From contig NZ_CP108046.1 in the NCBI RefSeq assembly GCF_041435115.1, positions 2,480,001 to 2,544,000 of the forward strand: DNA of 64,000 nucleotides. Reading direction: 5' to 3'. A program made the translations under genes and the position numbers. Positions 17,568-26,054 of this stretch are shown piece after piece; position 1 is the first letter of the stretch; every line of letters begins with the position of its first letter. The notes beneath the pieces were generated by a model. The model saw only the letters and a program-made list of their open reading frames with translations. It did no database searches and was not told the origin of the DNA. The stretch is from Streptomyces sp. NBC_00289. Lineage in GTDB: Bacteria > Actinomycetota > Actinomycetes > Streptomycetales > Streptomycetaceae.

Positions 17568-17580
17568 TCGTCTACAGTCT
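17568..17580. promoter_or_regulatory. Candidate GntR operator TCGTCTACAGTCT
   Basis: It matches the complement of 20382-20394 at 11 of 13 positions and contains a GTCTAC core close to a TGT-n2-ACA dyad, as expected for FadR-type regulators. It lies just upstream of the inverted repeat in the GntR promoter region. Confidence 0.4.
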
Positions 17581-17688
17581 ACGGCGCACAATGGCCAGGC
17601 AGCTGCGGCGAGGGCCTCGTCACACCACCGCCCGGGAGCCCATCACACCACCCGCCCGCGGACAGCGGCGCGCCATCGCCACCCACGA

Positions 17689-18636
17689 CTAGGGGCAGCG
17701 GACGACCTGCCCGGCGTACGACAGGTTGCCGCCGAAGCCGAACAGCAGGACCGGGTCCCCGGTGGAGATCTCGCCCTGCTCCACCAGCTTGGAGAAGGCG
17801 AGCGGAATGCTGGCGGCCGACGTGTTGCCCGATCGGATGACATCGCGCGCGACGACGGCGTTGACCGCGCCGATCTTCTGGGCGAGCGGCTCGATGATGC
17901 GCAGGTTCGCCTGGTGCAGCACGACCGCGGCGAGGTCCTCCGGGGCGAGCCCGGCCCGTTCGCAGGCCCGGCGCGCGAGGGGCGGCAGCTGGGTGGTGGC
18001 CCAGCGGTAGACGCTCTGCCCCTCCTGCGCGAACCGCGCCGGCTGTCCCTCGATGCGCACCGCGTTGCCCATCTCGGGCACCGACCCCCACAGCACGGGC
18101 CCGATGCCGGGCTCCTCACCGTCCGCGCAGGCCTCCACCACGGCGGCCCCCGCGCCGTCGCCGACGAGCACGCAGGTCGTGCGGTCGGTCCAGTCCGCCA
18201 CCTCGGACATCTTGTCGGCACCGATGACGAGGGCGCGGGTCGCGGCGCCCGCCCGCACGGTGTGGTCCGCGGTGGCGAGCGCGTGGGTGAAACCGGCGCA
18301 CACGACGTTGACGTCCATCGCGGCCGGCGAGGGGATGCCGAGCCGGGCCGCGACCCGGGCGGCCATGTTCGGCGACCGGTCCACGGCCGTGGAGGTGGCG
18401 ACCAGGACGAGGTCGATGTCGGCGGGCGTGAGGCCGGCCGCCGCGAGCGCCTTGGCGGCGGCATGGCCGGCCAGCTCGTCGACCGGCTCGTCGGGTCCGG
18501 CGATGTGGCGCGTCCGGATGCCCACCCGGCTCCTGATCCACTCGTCGCTGGTGTCGACCAGACGCGCCAGATCCTCGTTGGTGAGTACCTTCGCGGGCTG
18601 GTAATGGCCGACGGCGGCGATGCGCGAGCCGTTCAT
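17689..18636 (-). CDS. 3-oxoacyl-ACP synthase III (FabH-like)
   Basis: 315 residues. The ATG at 18636 is preceded by GAGGGGG. The thiolase-fold catalytic triad is complete: Cys113 in NVVCAGFTHA, His241 in LHQANLRIIE and Asn271 in RSGNTSAASIP. The start SRIAAVGHYQPAKVLTN, with DEWIRSRVGIRTRH, is typical of FabH. Such enzymes condense an acyl-CoA starter with malonyl-ACP. It is not in a fatty-acid operon, so it is probably an accessory KASIII rather than the housekeeping one. The nearest genes are transport and formate genes, which give no clear pathway. Confidence 0.9.
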   Translation of the reverse strand: MNGSRIAAVGHYQPAKVLTNEDLARLVDTSDEWIRSRVGIRTRHIAGPDEPVDELAGHAAAKALAAAGLTPADIDLVLVATSTAVDRSPNMAARVAARLGIPSPAAMDVNVVCAGFTHALATADHTVRAGAATRALVIGADKMSEVADWTDRTTCVLVGDGAGAAVVEACADGEEPGIGPVLWGSVPEMGNAVRIEGQPARFAQEGQSVYRWATTQLPPLARRACERAGLAPEDLAAVVLHQANLRIIEPLAQKIGAVNAVVARDVIRSGNTSAASIPLAFSKLVEQGEISTGDPVLLFGFGGNLSYAGQVVRCP

Positions 18637-18783
18637 TGGTGGTCCCCCTCGTTGCCTTGGGTAGCGGGATCCACCAGTCTGATCAGTGACTCGCGGGTAC
18701 GACGGCAGGTGAAGCCACAGGAAACGGGCGCCGAGGTTGTCGGCTTCCGTCACCCCCTCGGACGCCCGGACGGTTCCCGAAGA

Positions 18784-18918
18784 TCACCCGGTGAACAGCT
18801 GCGTCGCCTTCTGTACGAGTTCGTAGACCCCGTAGGCGAGCGGCGCTCCCACCCACAGCCAGGCGAGGGTGATCAGACCGCGCCGGTCAGGCGGACTCTG
18901 ACTGCTGTCGTTCGACAT
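18784..18918 (-). CDS. 44-residue membrane protein, MFS transporter small subunit
   Basis: The ATG at 18918 to the TGA at 18784 encodes 44 residues. A short polar start (MSNDSSQSPPDRRGL) is followed by one hydrophobic helix, ITLAWLWVGAPLAYGVYELV, and a short tail QKATQLFTG. It overlaps the last 32 bases of the MFS antiporter gene in another frame and lies on the same strand, so it would be translated by coupling. Small single-span proteins of this type directly follow oxalate/formate-type MFS genes in many actinobacteria and are annotated as MFS small subunits. No function beyond this association is known. Confidence 0.7.
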   Translation of the reverse strand: MSNDSSQSPPDRRGLITLAWLWVGAPLAYGVYELVQKATQLFTG

Positions 18919-20233
18919 CGGCGGCCTCCCTCTGGGCGGGGATGTGGTGGCGGGCGTGGACGGGACGGACGAGCTCGTTGGCGACGAAGCCGACGACCAG
19001 CAGACCGATCATGATCACGAAGGACAGACCGTACAGGGACGAGCCGTCTTTTCCGGCCTCCTCCTGCCGGTCGGCGATCCAGTTGACGATCAGCGGACCG
19101 AGGACGCCGGCGGTGGACCAGGCGGTGAGCAGCCGGCCGTGGATGGCGCCGACCTGGTAGGTGCCGAAGAGGTCCTTCAGATAGGCGGGGATCGTCGCGA
19201 AGCCGCCGCCGTAGAACGACAGGATCACCAGCGCGCACAGGACGAACAGCGGCTTGGACGAGTCGCCGAACAACGCGATGAGCGCGTACGTCAGCGCGCC
19301 CACCCCGAGGTACACGCGGTAGATGTTCTTGCGTCCGATCAGGTCGGAGGTCGAGGACCAGCCGATGCGTCCCGCCATGTTGGCGGCGGACAGCAGGGCG
19401 ACGAAGCCGGCGGCCGCCGAGGCCGACACGGGGGTGGAGGTGTCCGCGAAGAAGTCCGTGATCATCGGAGCGGCCTTCTCCAGGATGCCGATCCCGGCGG
19501 TGACGTTCATGCAGAGCACGACCCACAGGCACCAGAACTGCGGGGTGCGGACGGCGTCCCGGGCCGAGACCTGCGGGCCTGCCGCGACGCTCGGCTTGTC
19601 GGCGGCGGGCTGGTCGGCGGCCGGCTTCTCGCCGCGCGGCACGCGCACCAGCAGCACGCCGAGCAGCATGAACACCGCGTACGAAAGACCGTGGACCAGG
19701 AACGCCAGCGCGATCCCGGAACTGTCGGCGCCGAACGAGTCCAGCATCTGCGCCGACCACGGGGAGGCGATCAGCGCGCCGCCGCCGAAGCCCATGATGG
19801 CGATGCCGGTGGCCATGCCGGGCCGGTCCGGGAACCACTTGATCAGCGTCGACACGGGCGAGATGTAACCGATGCCCAGGCCGATCCCGCCGACGAAGCC
19901 GTAGCCGAAGACGATCAGCCAGTACTGCTCGGTCGCCGCGCCGAGCGCGGAGAGCAGGAACCCGGACGAGAAGCAGACCAGGGCGACGGTCATCGCCCAG
20001 CGTGGGCCGTTGCGTTCGACGAGCGTGCCGCCGAACGCGGCCGACAGCCCGAGCATGACGATGCCGAGCTGGAAGGGCAGCGCGCTCTGGGTGCCGCTGA
20101 GGCCGAGCGCGGATTCCAGTGGCGGCTTGAACACGGACCAGGCGTAGGCCTGCCCGATGGAGAGATGGACCGACAGGGCGGCGGGCGGAACCAGCCAGCG
20201 GCTCCACCCCGGGGGCGCGAGTGGGGGACTCAT
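18887..20233 (-). CDS. MFS transporter, oxalate/formate antiporter (OxlT) type
   Basis: 448 residues and about 12 membrane spans, started at the ATG at 20233 (MSPPLAPPGWSRW) because the family begins there; the upstream extension is Arg-rich and unlike a transporter. Typical OxlT-type features are IGQAYAWSVFKPPLESALG in helix 1, GIGLGIGYISPVSTLIKWFPDRPGMATG between helices 4 and 5, and the second-half FYGGGFATIPAYLKDLFGTY. It may exchange oxalate, formate or another small carboxylate. It is divergent from the formate dehydrogenase operon, which supports a formate link. Confidence 0.85.
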   Translation of the reverse strand: MSPPLAPPGWSRWLVPPAALSVHLSIGQAYAWSVFKPPLESALGLSGTQSALPFQLGIVMLGLSAAFGGTLVERNGPRWAMTVALVCFSSGFLLSALGAATEQYWLIVFGYGFVGGIGLGIGYISPVSTLIKWFPDRPGMATGIAIMGFGGGALIASPWSAQMLDSFGADSSGIALAFLVHGLSYAVFMLLGVLLVRVPRGEKPAADQPAADKPSVAAGPQVSARDAVRTPQFWCLWVVLCMNVTAGIGILEKAAPMITDFFADTSTPVSASAAAGFVALLSAANMAGRIGWSSTSDLIGRKNIYRVYLGVGALTYALIALFGDSSKPLFVLCALVILSFYGGGFATIPAYLKDLFGTYQVGAIHGRLLTAWSTAGVLGPLIVNWIADRQEEAGKDGSSLYGLSFVIMIGLLVVGFVANELVRPVHARHHIPAQREAADVERQQSESA

Positions 20234-20381
20234 GATCCCGAACGGTAGGCAGGAGGGCGGAGGTTGAGAAGCGGCGCGTCGACGGTATGCGATGAACGGT
20301 ATCCAGGAGGCGACGAACGGTCCTACCGACCGGTTTCCCCGGCCGACCGATCCTGCGCGAACCCTTGCTGCCCCAAGTTCC

Positions 20382-20394
20382 ATACTGTAGACAA
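20382..20394. promoter_or_regulatory. Candidate GntR operator ATACTGTAGACAA in the MFS / formate operon divergent promoter
   Basis: It lies in the 233-base divergent region between the MFS gene and the ketopantoate-reductase-like gene. It contains TGTAGACA, a TGT-n2-ACA dyad. It matches the GntR promoter site in 11 of 13 bases (inverted). The surrounding stretch (20380-20420) is AT-rich for this genome, as promoters often are. Confidence 0.45.
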
Positions 20395-20466
20395 TATTTC
20401 GTCGACACGATTCGACCAGAGTTCGACAGTTCCTCGGTACCCTCGACCGAACGGAGCTCCCTCGCC

Positions 20467-21438
20467 ATGAAAGTCGCAGTTCTCGGCGCCGGTGCGATCG
20501 GCGCCTATGTCGGCGCCGCGCTCCACCGTGCGGGCGCCGACGTGCACCTCGTCGCCCGTGGACCGCATCTGGCGGCCATGAGGCGGCACGGGGTGCGCGT
20601 GCTCAGCCCGCGCGGCGACTTCACCGCCCGCGCCCACGCCACCGACGACCCGGCCGAGATCGGCCCGGTCGACTACGTCTTCCTCGGCCTGAAAGCCAAC
20701 TCGTACGCGGCGTGCGGGCCGCTGATCGAGCCCCTGCTGCACGACACCACGGCGGTCGTGGCCGCCCAGAACGGCATCCCCTGGTGGTACTTCCACCGGC
20801 ACGGCGGCCCCCACGACGGCCACCGCGTCGAGAGCGTGGACCCGGACGGCGCGGTCAGCGCGGTGCTCGCGCCCGAACGGGCCGTCGGCTGTGTCGTCTA
20901 CGCGGCGACCGAGCTGGCGGGCCCCGGGGTCGTACGCCACCTCGAAGGCACCCGGTTCTCGGTCGGAGAGCCCGACCGCGGAGTCTCGTCGCGTTGTCTG
21001 GCCTTCAGCGAGGCCATGCGGGCCGGCGGCCTGAAGTGCCCGGTCGAGCCGGATCTGCGCAACGACATCTGGCTCAAGCTGCTCGGCAACATCTCCTTCA
21101 ACCCGATCAGCGCGCTGGCCCGCGCGACCATGCGGCAGATGTGCCTGCACGGCGGCACCCGGCGGGTCATCGAGATCATGATGAGCGAGACGCTCTCGGT
21201 CGCCGCGGCCCTCGGCTGCGAGGTCGGGATCTCCATCGAACGCCGGCTCGCGGGCGCCGAACGCGTCGGCGACCACCGCACCTCCACGCTCCAGGACCTG
21301 GAGCGCGGCAAGCCGCTGGAACTCGACGTACTGCTCGCCGCCGTCGTCGAGTTGGCGGACATCACCGGCGTCGACGTGCCCACCCTGCGCACCGTGCACG
21401 CCATCTCCGACCTGCTCGCGTCGAGGAGCGCCGCATGA
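20467..21438 (+). CDS. 2-dehydropantoate 2-reductase-like (ketopantoate reductase family) enzyme
   Basis: 323 residues. The ATG at 20467 has GGAGCT ten bases upstream. The N-terminal Rossmann start is KVAVLGAGAIGAYVGAAL, followed by DYVFLGLKAN and AAQNGIPWWYF. The C-terminal helical domain carries the catalytic Lys in DIWLKLLGNISFNPISAL and a late GVDVPTLRTVHAI. PanE reduces ketopantoate with NADPH. Here the gene overlaps the formate dehydrogenase catalytic subunit by four bases, so it more likely acts on another 2-keto acid in one-carbon or oxalate metabolism. That role is inference from the operon. Confidence 0.85.
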   Translation: MKVAVLGAGAIGAYVGAALHRAGADVHLVARGPHLAAMRRHGVRVLSPRGDFTARAHATDDPAEIGPVDYVFLGLKANSYAACGPLIEPLLHDTTAVVAAQNGIPWWYFHRHGGPHDGHRVESVDPDGAVSAVLAPERAVGCVVYAATELAGPGVVRHLEGTRFSVGEPDRGVSSRCLAFSEAMRAGGLKCPVEPDLRNDIWLKLLGNISFNPISALARATMRQMCLHGGTRRVIEIMMSETLSVAAALGCEVGISIERRLAGAERVGDHRTSTLQDLERGKPLELDVLLAAVVELADITGVDVPTLRTVHAISDLLASRSAA

Positions 21439-23360
21439 GAGAACGCGACCGGATCCCGAAGACCTACACCCGGCTGACCCATCCGCTCGTCCGGGACTCG
21501 CGCGACGAGCCGTTCCGGCGGGCGAGCTGGGACGAGGCGCTGGACCGCACGGCCCGGGGCCTGGCGGCGGCGCGCGGCTCGTTCGGCATGTTCTCCTGCG
21601 CGCGGGCCACCAACGAGATGAACTACGTGGCGCAGAAGTTCGCCCGGGTCGTCATGGGCACCAACAACGTCGACTCCTGCAACCGCACCTGCCACGCCCC
21701 GAGCGTGGCCGGCCTGTCGGCCGCCTTCGGCTCGGGCGGCGGGACGTCGTCGTACGAGGAGATCGAGCACACCGACGTCATCGTGATGTGGGGCTCCAAC
21801 GCCCGCTTCGCGCACCCGATCTTCTTCCAGCACGCGCTGCGGGGGGTGCGCAACGGTGCCCGGATGTACGCGGTGGACCCGCGGCGCACCTCGACCGCGG
21901 AGTGGGCGGAGAGCTGGCTCGGCCTGAACGTCGGCACCGACATCCCGATGGCGCACGCGGTCGGCCGCGAGATCATCCACGCGGGCCTGGCCAACGAGGC
22001 GTTCATCGAGCGGGCGACCTCCGGCTTCGAGGAGTACCGGCAGCTCGTCGAGCCGTGGACGCTGTCCCTCGCGCAGAAGGTGACGGGTGTACCGGCCGCC
22101 GCCATCAGGGAGTTGGCGCACGCCTACGCTCGCGCCGAGCGCGCCCAGCTGTGCTGGACCCTCGGCATCACCGAACACCACAACGGCACGGACAACGTGC
22201 GCGCGCTGATCAACCTCTCGCTGCTGACCGGCCACGTGGGCCGCTACGGCTCGGGCCTGCAACCGCTGCGCGGCCAGAACAACGTGCAGGGCGGCGGCGA
22301 CATGGGCGCCATCCCCAACCGGTTGCCCGGCTTCCAGGACATCCTCGATGCCGGGTCGCGGCTGAAGTTCGAGTCGGCTTGGGACACCGTGATCCAGCCG
22401 CACTACGGACTGACCCTGACGGAGATGTTCGAGGCGATGGAGGAGGGCTCGCTCCGGGCCGTGTACTGCATCGGCGAGAATCCGGCGCAGTCGGAGGCGG
22501 ACAGCGAGCAGGCCGTGCGGCGGATGCGGGCGCTCGACTTCCTCGTCGTGCAGGACATCTTCCTGACGAAGACCGCCGAGCTGGCGGACGTCGTGCTGCC
22601 CGCGACCGCCGGCTGGGCGGAGACCGAGGGCACGACGACCAACAGCGAGCGGCGGGTTCAGCGGGTACGCCGGGCCGTGACCCCGCCCGGGGAGGCGCGC
22701 GAGGACATCGACATCCTCTGCGACCTGGCCACGCGGCTCGGCCACGACTGGACGTACGCGGACTCCGAGGCCGTCTGGAACGAGCTCAGATCGCTGTCGC
22801 CTGACCACCACGGGATGACGTACGACCGGCTGGAGCGGCTTCAGGGCATCCAGTGGCCGTGTCCGAGCGCCGACGCGCTCGAACCGAGCTATCTGCACGG
22901 CCGGTTGTGGGAGCCGGACCCGGCCAGGCGCGGGGTGCGCGCGCCGTTCGGACTGGTCCGGCACGATCCGCCGGTGGATCTCACGGACGAGCGGTACCCG
23001 ATCAGGCTGACCACCGGGCGGCGGCTCGACTCGTACAACACCGGTGTGCAGAGCGGGAGTTTCGCCTCTCCGCTGCGGCGCGGGGAGTACATCGAGCTGT
23101 GCCCGGAGGACGCCGAACGCCACGGGGTCGTGGTCGGCGAGGAGGTGCGGGTGGCGTCCCGGCGCGGGTCGGTCGTCGCGCCCGTGTGGATCGACCTCGC
23201 GCTGCGGCCCGGGCTCGCCTTCATGACCATGCACTTTCCGGACGAGGTGGACACCAACCAGCTGACGATCGAGGCGAACTGCCCGATCGCGGGGACGGCG
23301 GAGTTCAAGGCGTCGGCGATCCGGATCGAGAAGCTTCCCGCAGTGACCTACGTGAGGTGA
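21435..23360 (+). CDS. Formate dehydrogenase catalytic (molybdopterin) subunit, lacking the N-terminal Fe-S domain
   Basis: 641 residues of the molybdopterin oxidoreductase family. The active-site segment NNVDSCNRTCHAPSVAGL places Cys86 where Sec or Cys binds the metal in formate dehydrogenases, followed by His87. Other family blocks are VIVMWGSNARFAHPI, RGQNNVQGGGDMG, YCIGENPAQSEAD and the C-terminal cofactor-binding TTGRRLDSYNTG and MTMHFPDEVDTNQLTIEA. The protein starts directly at RIPKTYTRLTHPLV, so the usual Cys-x2-Cys-x3-Cys 4Fe-4S domain is missing. That domain is encoded instead at the C-terminal end of the gene at 25187. The ATG overlaps the previous stop (ATGA), with GAGGAG upstream. 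Confidence 0.9.
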   Translation: MRERDRIPKTYTRLTHPLVRDSRDEPFRRASWDEALDRTARGLAAARGSFGMFSCARATNEMNYVAQKFARVVMGTNNVDSCNRTCHAPSVAGLSAAFGSGGGTSSYEEIEHTDVIVMWGSNARFAHPIFFQHALRGVRNGARMYAVDPRRTSTAEWAESWLGLNVGTDIPMAHAVGREIIHAGLANEAFIERATSGFEEYRQLVEPWTLSLAQKVTGVPAAAIRELAHAYARAERAQLCWTLGITEHHNGTDNVRALINLSLLTGHVGRYGSGLQPLRGQNNVQGGGDMGAIPNRLPGFQDILDAGSRLKFESAWDTVIQPHYGLTLTEMFEAMEEGSLRAVYCIGENPAQSEADSEQAVRRMRALDFLVVQDIFLTKTAELADVVLPATAGWAETEGTTTNSERRVQRVRRAVTPPGEAREDIDILCDLATRLGHDWTYADSEAVWNELRSLSPDHHGMTYDRLERLQGIQWPCPSADALEPSYLHGRLWEPDPARRGVRAPFGLVRHDPPVDLTDERYPIRLTTGRRLDSYNTGVQSGSFASPLRRGEYIELCPEDAERHGVVVGEEVRVASRRGSVVAPVWIDLALRPGLAFMTMHFPDEVDTNQLTIEANCPIAGTAEFKASAIRIEKLPAVTYVR

Positions 23361-23366
23361 CGACAA

Positions 23367-25190
23367 GTGGACCTGCGCTTCGGTGACAGCAAGCCGACGG
23401 ACGAGGAACGGGCGGCCGTCGACGCGCTGCTCGGCCCCCCGGAGTCGTCGTGGGAGGGCGCTGACCGCTCCGACGCCGACCTGAGGTGGGCGCGCGGCGG
23501 GCGCGCCGCCCGGGACCGCCGCGACCTGCTGCTGCCGGGGCTGCACGCGATCAACGACCGGATCGGCTGGATCAGCGAGGGCGCCCTCGACCACCTGTGC
23601 CGGCGGCTGACCGTGCCGCCGGCGGAGGCCTACGGGGTCGCCACCTTCTACGCGATGTTCTCGGTCCGGCCGCGGCCGGCGACGGTCCTGCATGTGTGCA
23701 CGGACCTGGCGTGCACGGCCGCCGGGGCGCAGCGGCTGTGCGAGGGCGTCGAGGCGCGGCTCGGCCCCGGCAGCGGTGTGTCGGTCGAGCGCGCTCCCTG
23801 CCTCGGCCTGTGCGAACGCGCCCCGGCCGCACTCGCGGTAAGAGCCGGGGATCCGGTGCGTACGGCGGTGTCGGCGCCGGCCACGGTCGAGGCCGCCGTC
23901 CTCGCCGCGAGCGCCCCCGACTCGGCCCCGGAGGAGCCACCGGCCGTGCTGGCGGTGCCGCAGGCGGGAGACCCGTCGCTGTCCCTGCTGCGCCGGGTCG
24001 GCGTGGTGGACCCGGCGAGCCTGGACGACTACCGGGCCCACGGCGGGTACGCGGCGCTGCGCCGGGCCTTCGAACTCGGGCCCGCCGGAGTGATCCGGGA
24101 GGTCACCGACTCCGGTCTGCTGGGGCGGGGCGGCGCCGCCTTCCCCACCGGCCGCAAGTGGCAGGCCACGGCGTCGCAGCCGGACCGTCCGCACTTCCTG
24201 GTGTGCAACGCGGACGAGTCGGAGCCAGGCACCTTCAAGGACCGCGTGATCATGGAGGGCGACCCGTACGCGCTCGTGGAGGCGATGACGATCGCCGGGT
24301 ACGCGACCGGTGCGCATCGGGGCTATCTGTATCTGCGCGGCGAATATCCGCGAGCGGTACACCGTATGCAATGTGCCGTCGACCGGGCGCGGACCCGCGG
24401 TCTGCTCGGCGACGACGTCCTCGGCCAGGGCTACGCCTTCGACATCGAGATCCGCCGGGGCGCGGGCGCCTACATCTGCGGCGAGGAGACCGCCCTGTTC
24501 AACTCCATCGAGGGGTACCGGGGCGAACCGCGGTCGAAGCCGCCCTTCCCGGTGGAGAAGGGCCTGTTCGGCAAGCCCACGGCCGAGAACAACGTGGAGA
24601 CGCTGGTCAACGTCCTGCCGATTCTCACGGCGGGCGCACCGGCCTACGCCGCGGTCGGCACGGCCCGGTCCACCGGACCCAAGCTGTTCTGCGTCTCGGG
24701 GAGTGTGGAGCGGCCGGGCGTCTACGAGCTGCCGTTCGGGGCGACGCTCGGCGAGCTGCTCACGCTCGCGGGCGTACGCCGGGGACTGCGGGCGGTCCTG
24801 CTCGGCGGCGCGGCGGGTGGCTTCGTACGACCGGACGAACTGGACATCCCCCTCACGTTCGAGGGCACGCGGGAGGCGGGCACCACGCTCGGGTCGGGCG
24901 TGGTCATGGCCTTCGACGACACGGTGCCCCTGCCCCGTCTGCTGCTGCGGATCGCGGAGTTCTTCCGCGACGAGTCGTGCGGGCAGTGCGTGCCCTGCCG
25001 GGTGGGCACGGTGCGGCAGGAGGAGGCGCTGCGCCGGATCGCGGAGCGCACGGGTGCGGCCGCCGCGGACGACATCGCCCTGCTCAGGGAGGTCGGCCGC
25101 GCGATGCGGGACGCCTCGATCTGCGGTCTGGGGCAGACCGCGTGGAACGCCGTGGAATCCGCCGTCGACCGTCTGGGGGCCTACGAATGA
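23367..25190 (+). CDS. NuoE-NuoF fusion: NAD-linked formate dehydrogenase diaphorase subunit
   Basis: 607 residues from a GTG six bases after the catalytic-subunit stop. Residues about 1-160 are a NuoE-like 2Fe-2S thioredoxin fold with Cys111, Cys116, Cys145 and Cys149. After a linker, residues about 220-600 are NuoF-like: GRGGAAFPTGRKW (NADH/FMN site), CNADESEPGTFKDR, GAGAYICGEETAL, and 4Fe-4S ligands Cys538, Cys541, Cys544 and about Cys586. It passes electrons from formate to NAD through FMN. The fused E-F form and operon position match soluble NAD-dependent formate dehydrogenases. Confidence 0.92.
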   Translation: MDLRFGDSKPTDEERAAVDALLGPPESSWEGADRSDADLRWARGGRAARDRRDLLLPGLHAINDRIGWISEGALDHLCRRLTVPPAEAYGVATFYAMFSVRPRPATVLHVCTDLACTAAGAQRLCEGVEARLGPGSGVSVERAPCLGLCERAPAALAVRAGDPVRTAVSAPATVEAAVLAASAPDSAPEEPPAVLAVPQAGDPSLSLLRRVGVVDPASLDDYRAHGGYAALRRAFELGPAGVIREVTDSGLLGRGGAAFPTGRKWQATASQPDRPHFLVCNADESEPGTFKDRVIMEGDPYALVEAMTIAGYATGAHRGYLYLRGEYPRAVHRMQCAVDRARTRGLLGDDVLGQGYAFDIEIRRGAGAYICGEETALFNSIEGYRGEPRSKPPFPVEKGLFGKPTAENNVETLVNVLPILTAGAPAYAAVGTARSTGPKLFCVSGSVERPGVYELPFGATLGELLTLAGVRRGLRAVLLGGAAGGFVRPDELDIPLTFEGTREAGTTLGSGVVMAFDDTVPLPRLLLRIAEFFRDESCGQCVPCRVGTVRQEEALRRIAERTGAAAADDIALLREVGRAMRDASICGLGQTAWNAVESAVDRLGAYE

Positions 25191-26047
25191 CCGCGATACC
25201 GCTGGGAGTGCCGCGTCGGCTGGTCGAGTTCACCCTCGACGGGCAGGAGGCCAGGGTGCCCGAGGGCTCGACCGTCCTCGACGCCTGCCGGGCCGCCGGG
25301 AAGGACGTGCCGACGCTCTGCCAGGGCGACACCCTCACGCCGAAGAACGCCTGCCGGGTCTGCGTGGTGGAGGTCGAGGGGTCGCGCACCCTCGTTCCGG
25401 CGTGCTCGCGCAGGGCCGAGCCGGGCATGGAGGTCCGTACCGACACCGAACGCGCCCGCCACAGCCGCAAGGTGGTCCTCGAACTGCTCGCCTCCTCGGT
25501 CGACCTGTCGACGACCCCGGGGGCCGCCGAATGGATCAGGGACTACGGGGCGGAGCCGGACCGCTTCGGCCCGGGTGCGGCCCGCCTGGACGAGGTGCCC
25601 CGCGTCGACAACGACCTGTACGTGCGCGACTACGACAAGTGCATCCTCTGCTACAAGTGCGTGGACGCGTGCGGCGAGCAGTGGCAGAACAGCTTCGCCA
25701 TCTCGGTCGTCGGGCGCGGCTTCGACGCCCGGATCGCGGTCGAGCGGGACGCCCCGCTCACGGACTCGGCCTGTGTGTACTGCGGCAACTGTGTCGAGGT
25801 GTGCCCGACCGGAGCCCTGTCCTTCAAGTCGGAGTTCGACATGCGCGCGGCGGGTACCTGGGACGAGTCGGCGCAGACCGAGACGACCACGGTGTGCGCG
25901 TACTGCGGAGTGGGCTGCAACCTCACTCTGCACGTGCAGGACAATGAGATCGTCAAGGTCACCTCGCCGCACGACAACCCGGTGACCCACGGCAATCTCT
26001 GTATCAAGGGCCGTTTCGGCTACCAGCACGTACAGAACCGGGGCTGA
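25187..26047 (+). CDS. Fe-S subunit carrying the detached N-terminal half of formate dehydrogenase alpha
   Basis: 286 residues; the ATG overlaps the diaphorase stop (ATGA). Residues 1-80 are a 2Fe-2S ferredoxin domain with Cys45, Cys56, Cys59 and Cys73. Residues 145-215 carry two 4Fe-4S clusters (Cys152/155/158/162 and Cys196/199/202/206). Residues 233-286 are a complete molybdopterin Fe4S4 domain (TTTVCAYCGVGCN with Cys237/240/244, and Cys272 in HGNLCIKGRFG). In ordinary NAD-linked FDH and NuoG-like proteins these domains are the N terminus of the catalytic subunit. Here the polypeptide ends just where the catalytic subunit at 21435 would continue, so the two must assemble. Confidence 0.9.
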   Translation: MTAIPLGVPRRLVEFTLDGQEARVPEGSTVLDACRAAGKDVPTLCQGDTLTPKNACRVCVVEVEGSRTLVPACSRRAEPGMEVRTDTERARHSRKVVLELLASSVDLSTTPGAAEWIRDYGAEPDRFGPGAARLDEVPRVDNDLYVRDYDKCILCYKCVDACGEQWQNSFAISVVGRGFDARIAVERDAPLTDSACVYCGNCVEVCPTGALSFKSEFDMRAAGTWDESAQTETTTVCAYCGVGCNLTLHVQDNEIVKVTSPHDNPVTHGNLCIKGRFGYQHVQNRG

Positions 26048-26054
26048 TCAGGAC

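Noticed and set aside
20898..24371. A 1157-residue minus-strand frame opposite the formate dehydrogenase genes
   Set aside because: It is antisense to three genes with clear catalytic motifs. The Arg/His/Gly-rich translation matches no family and follows from GC bias.
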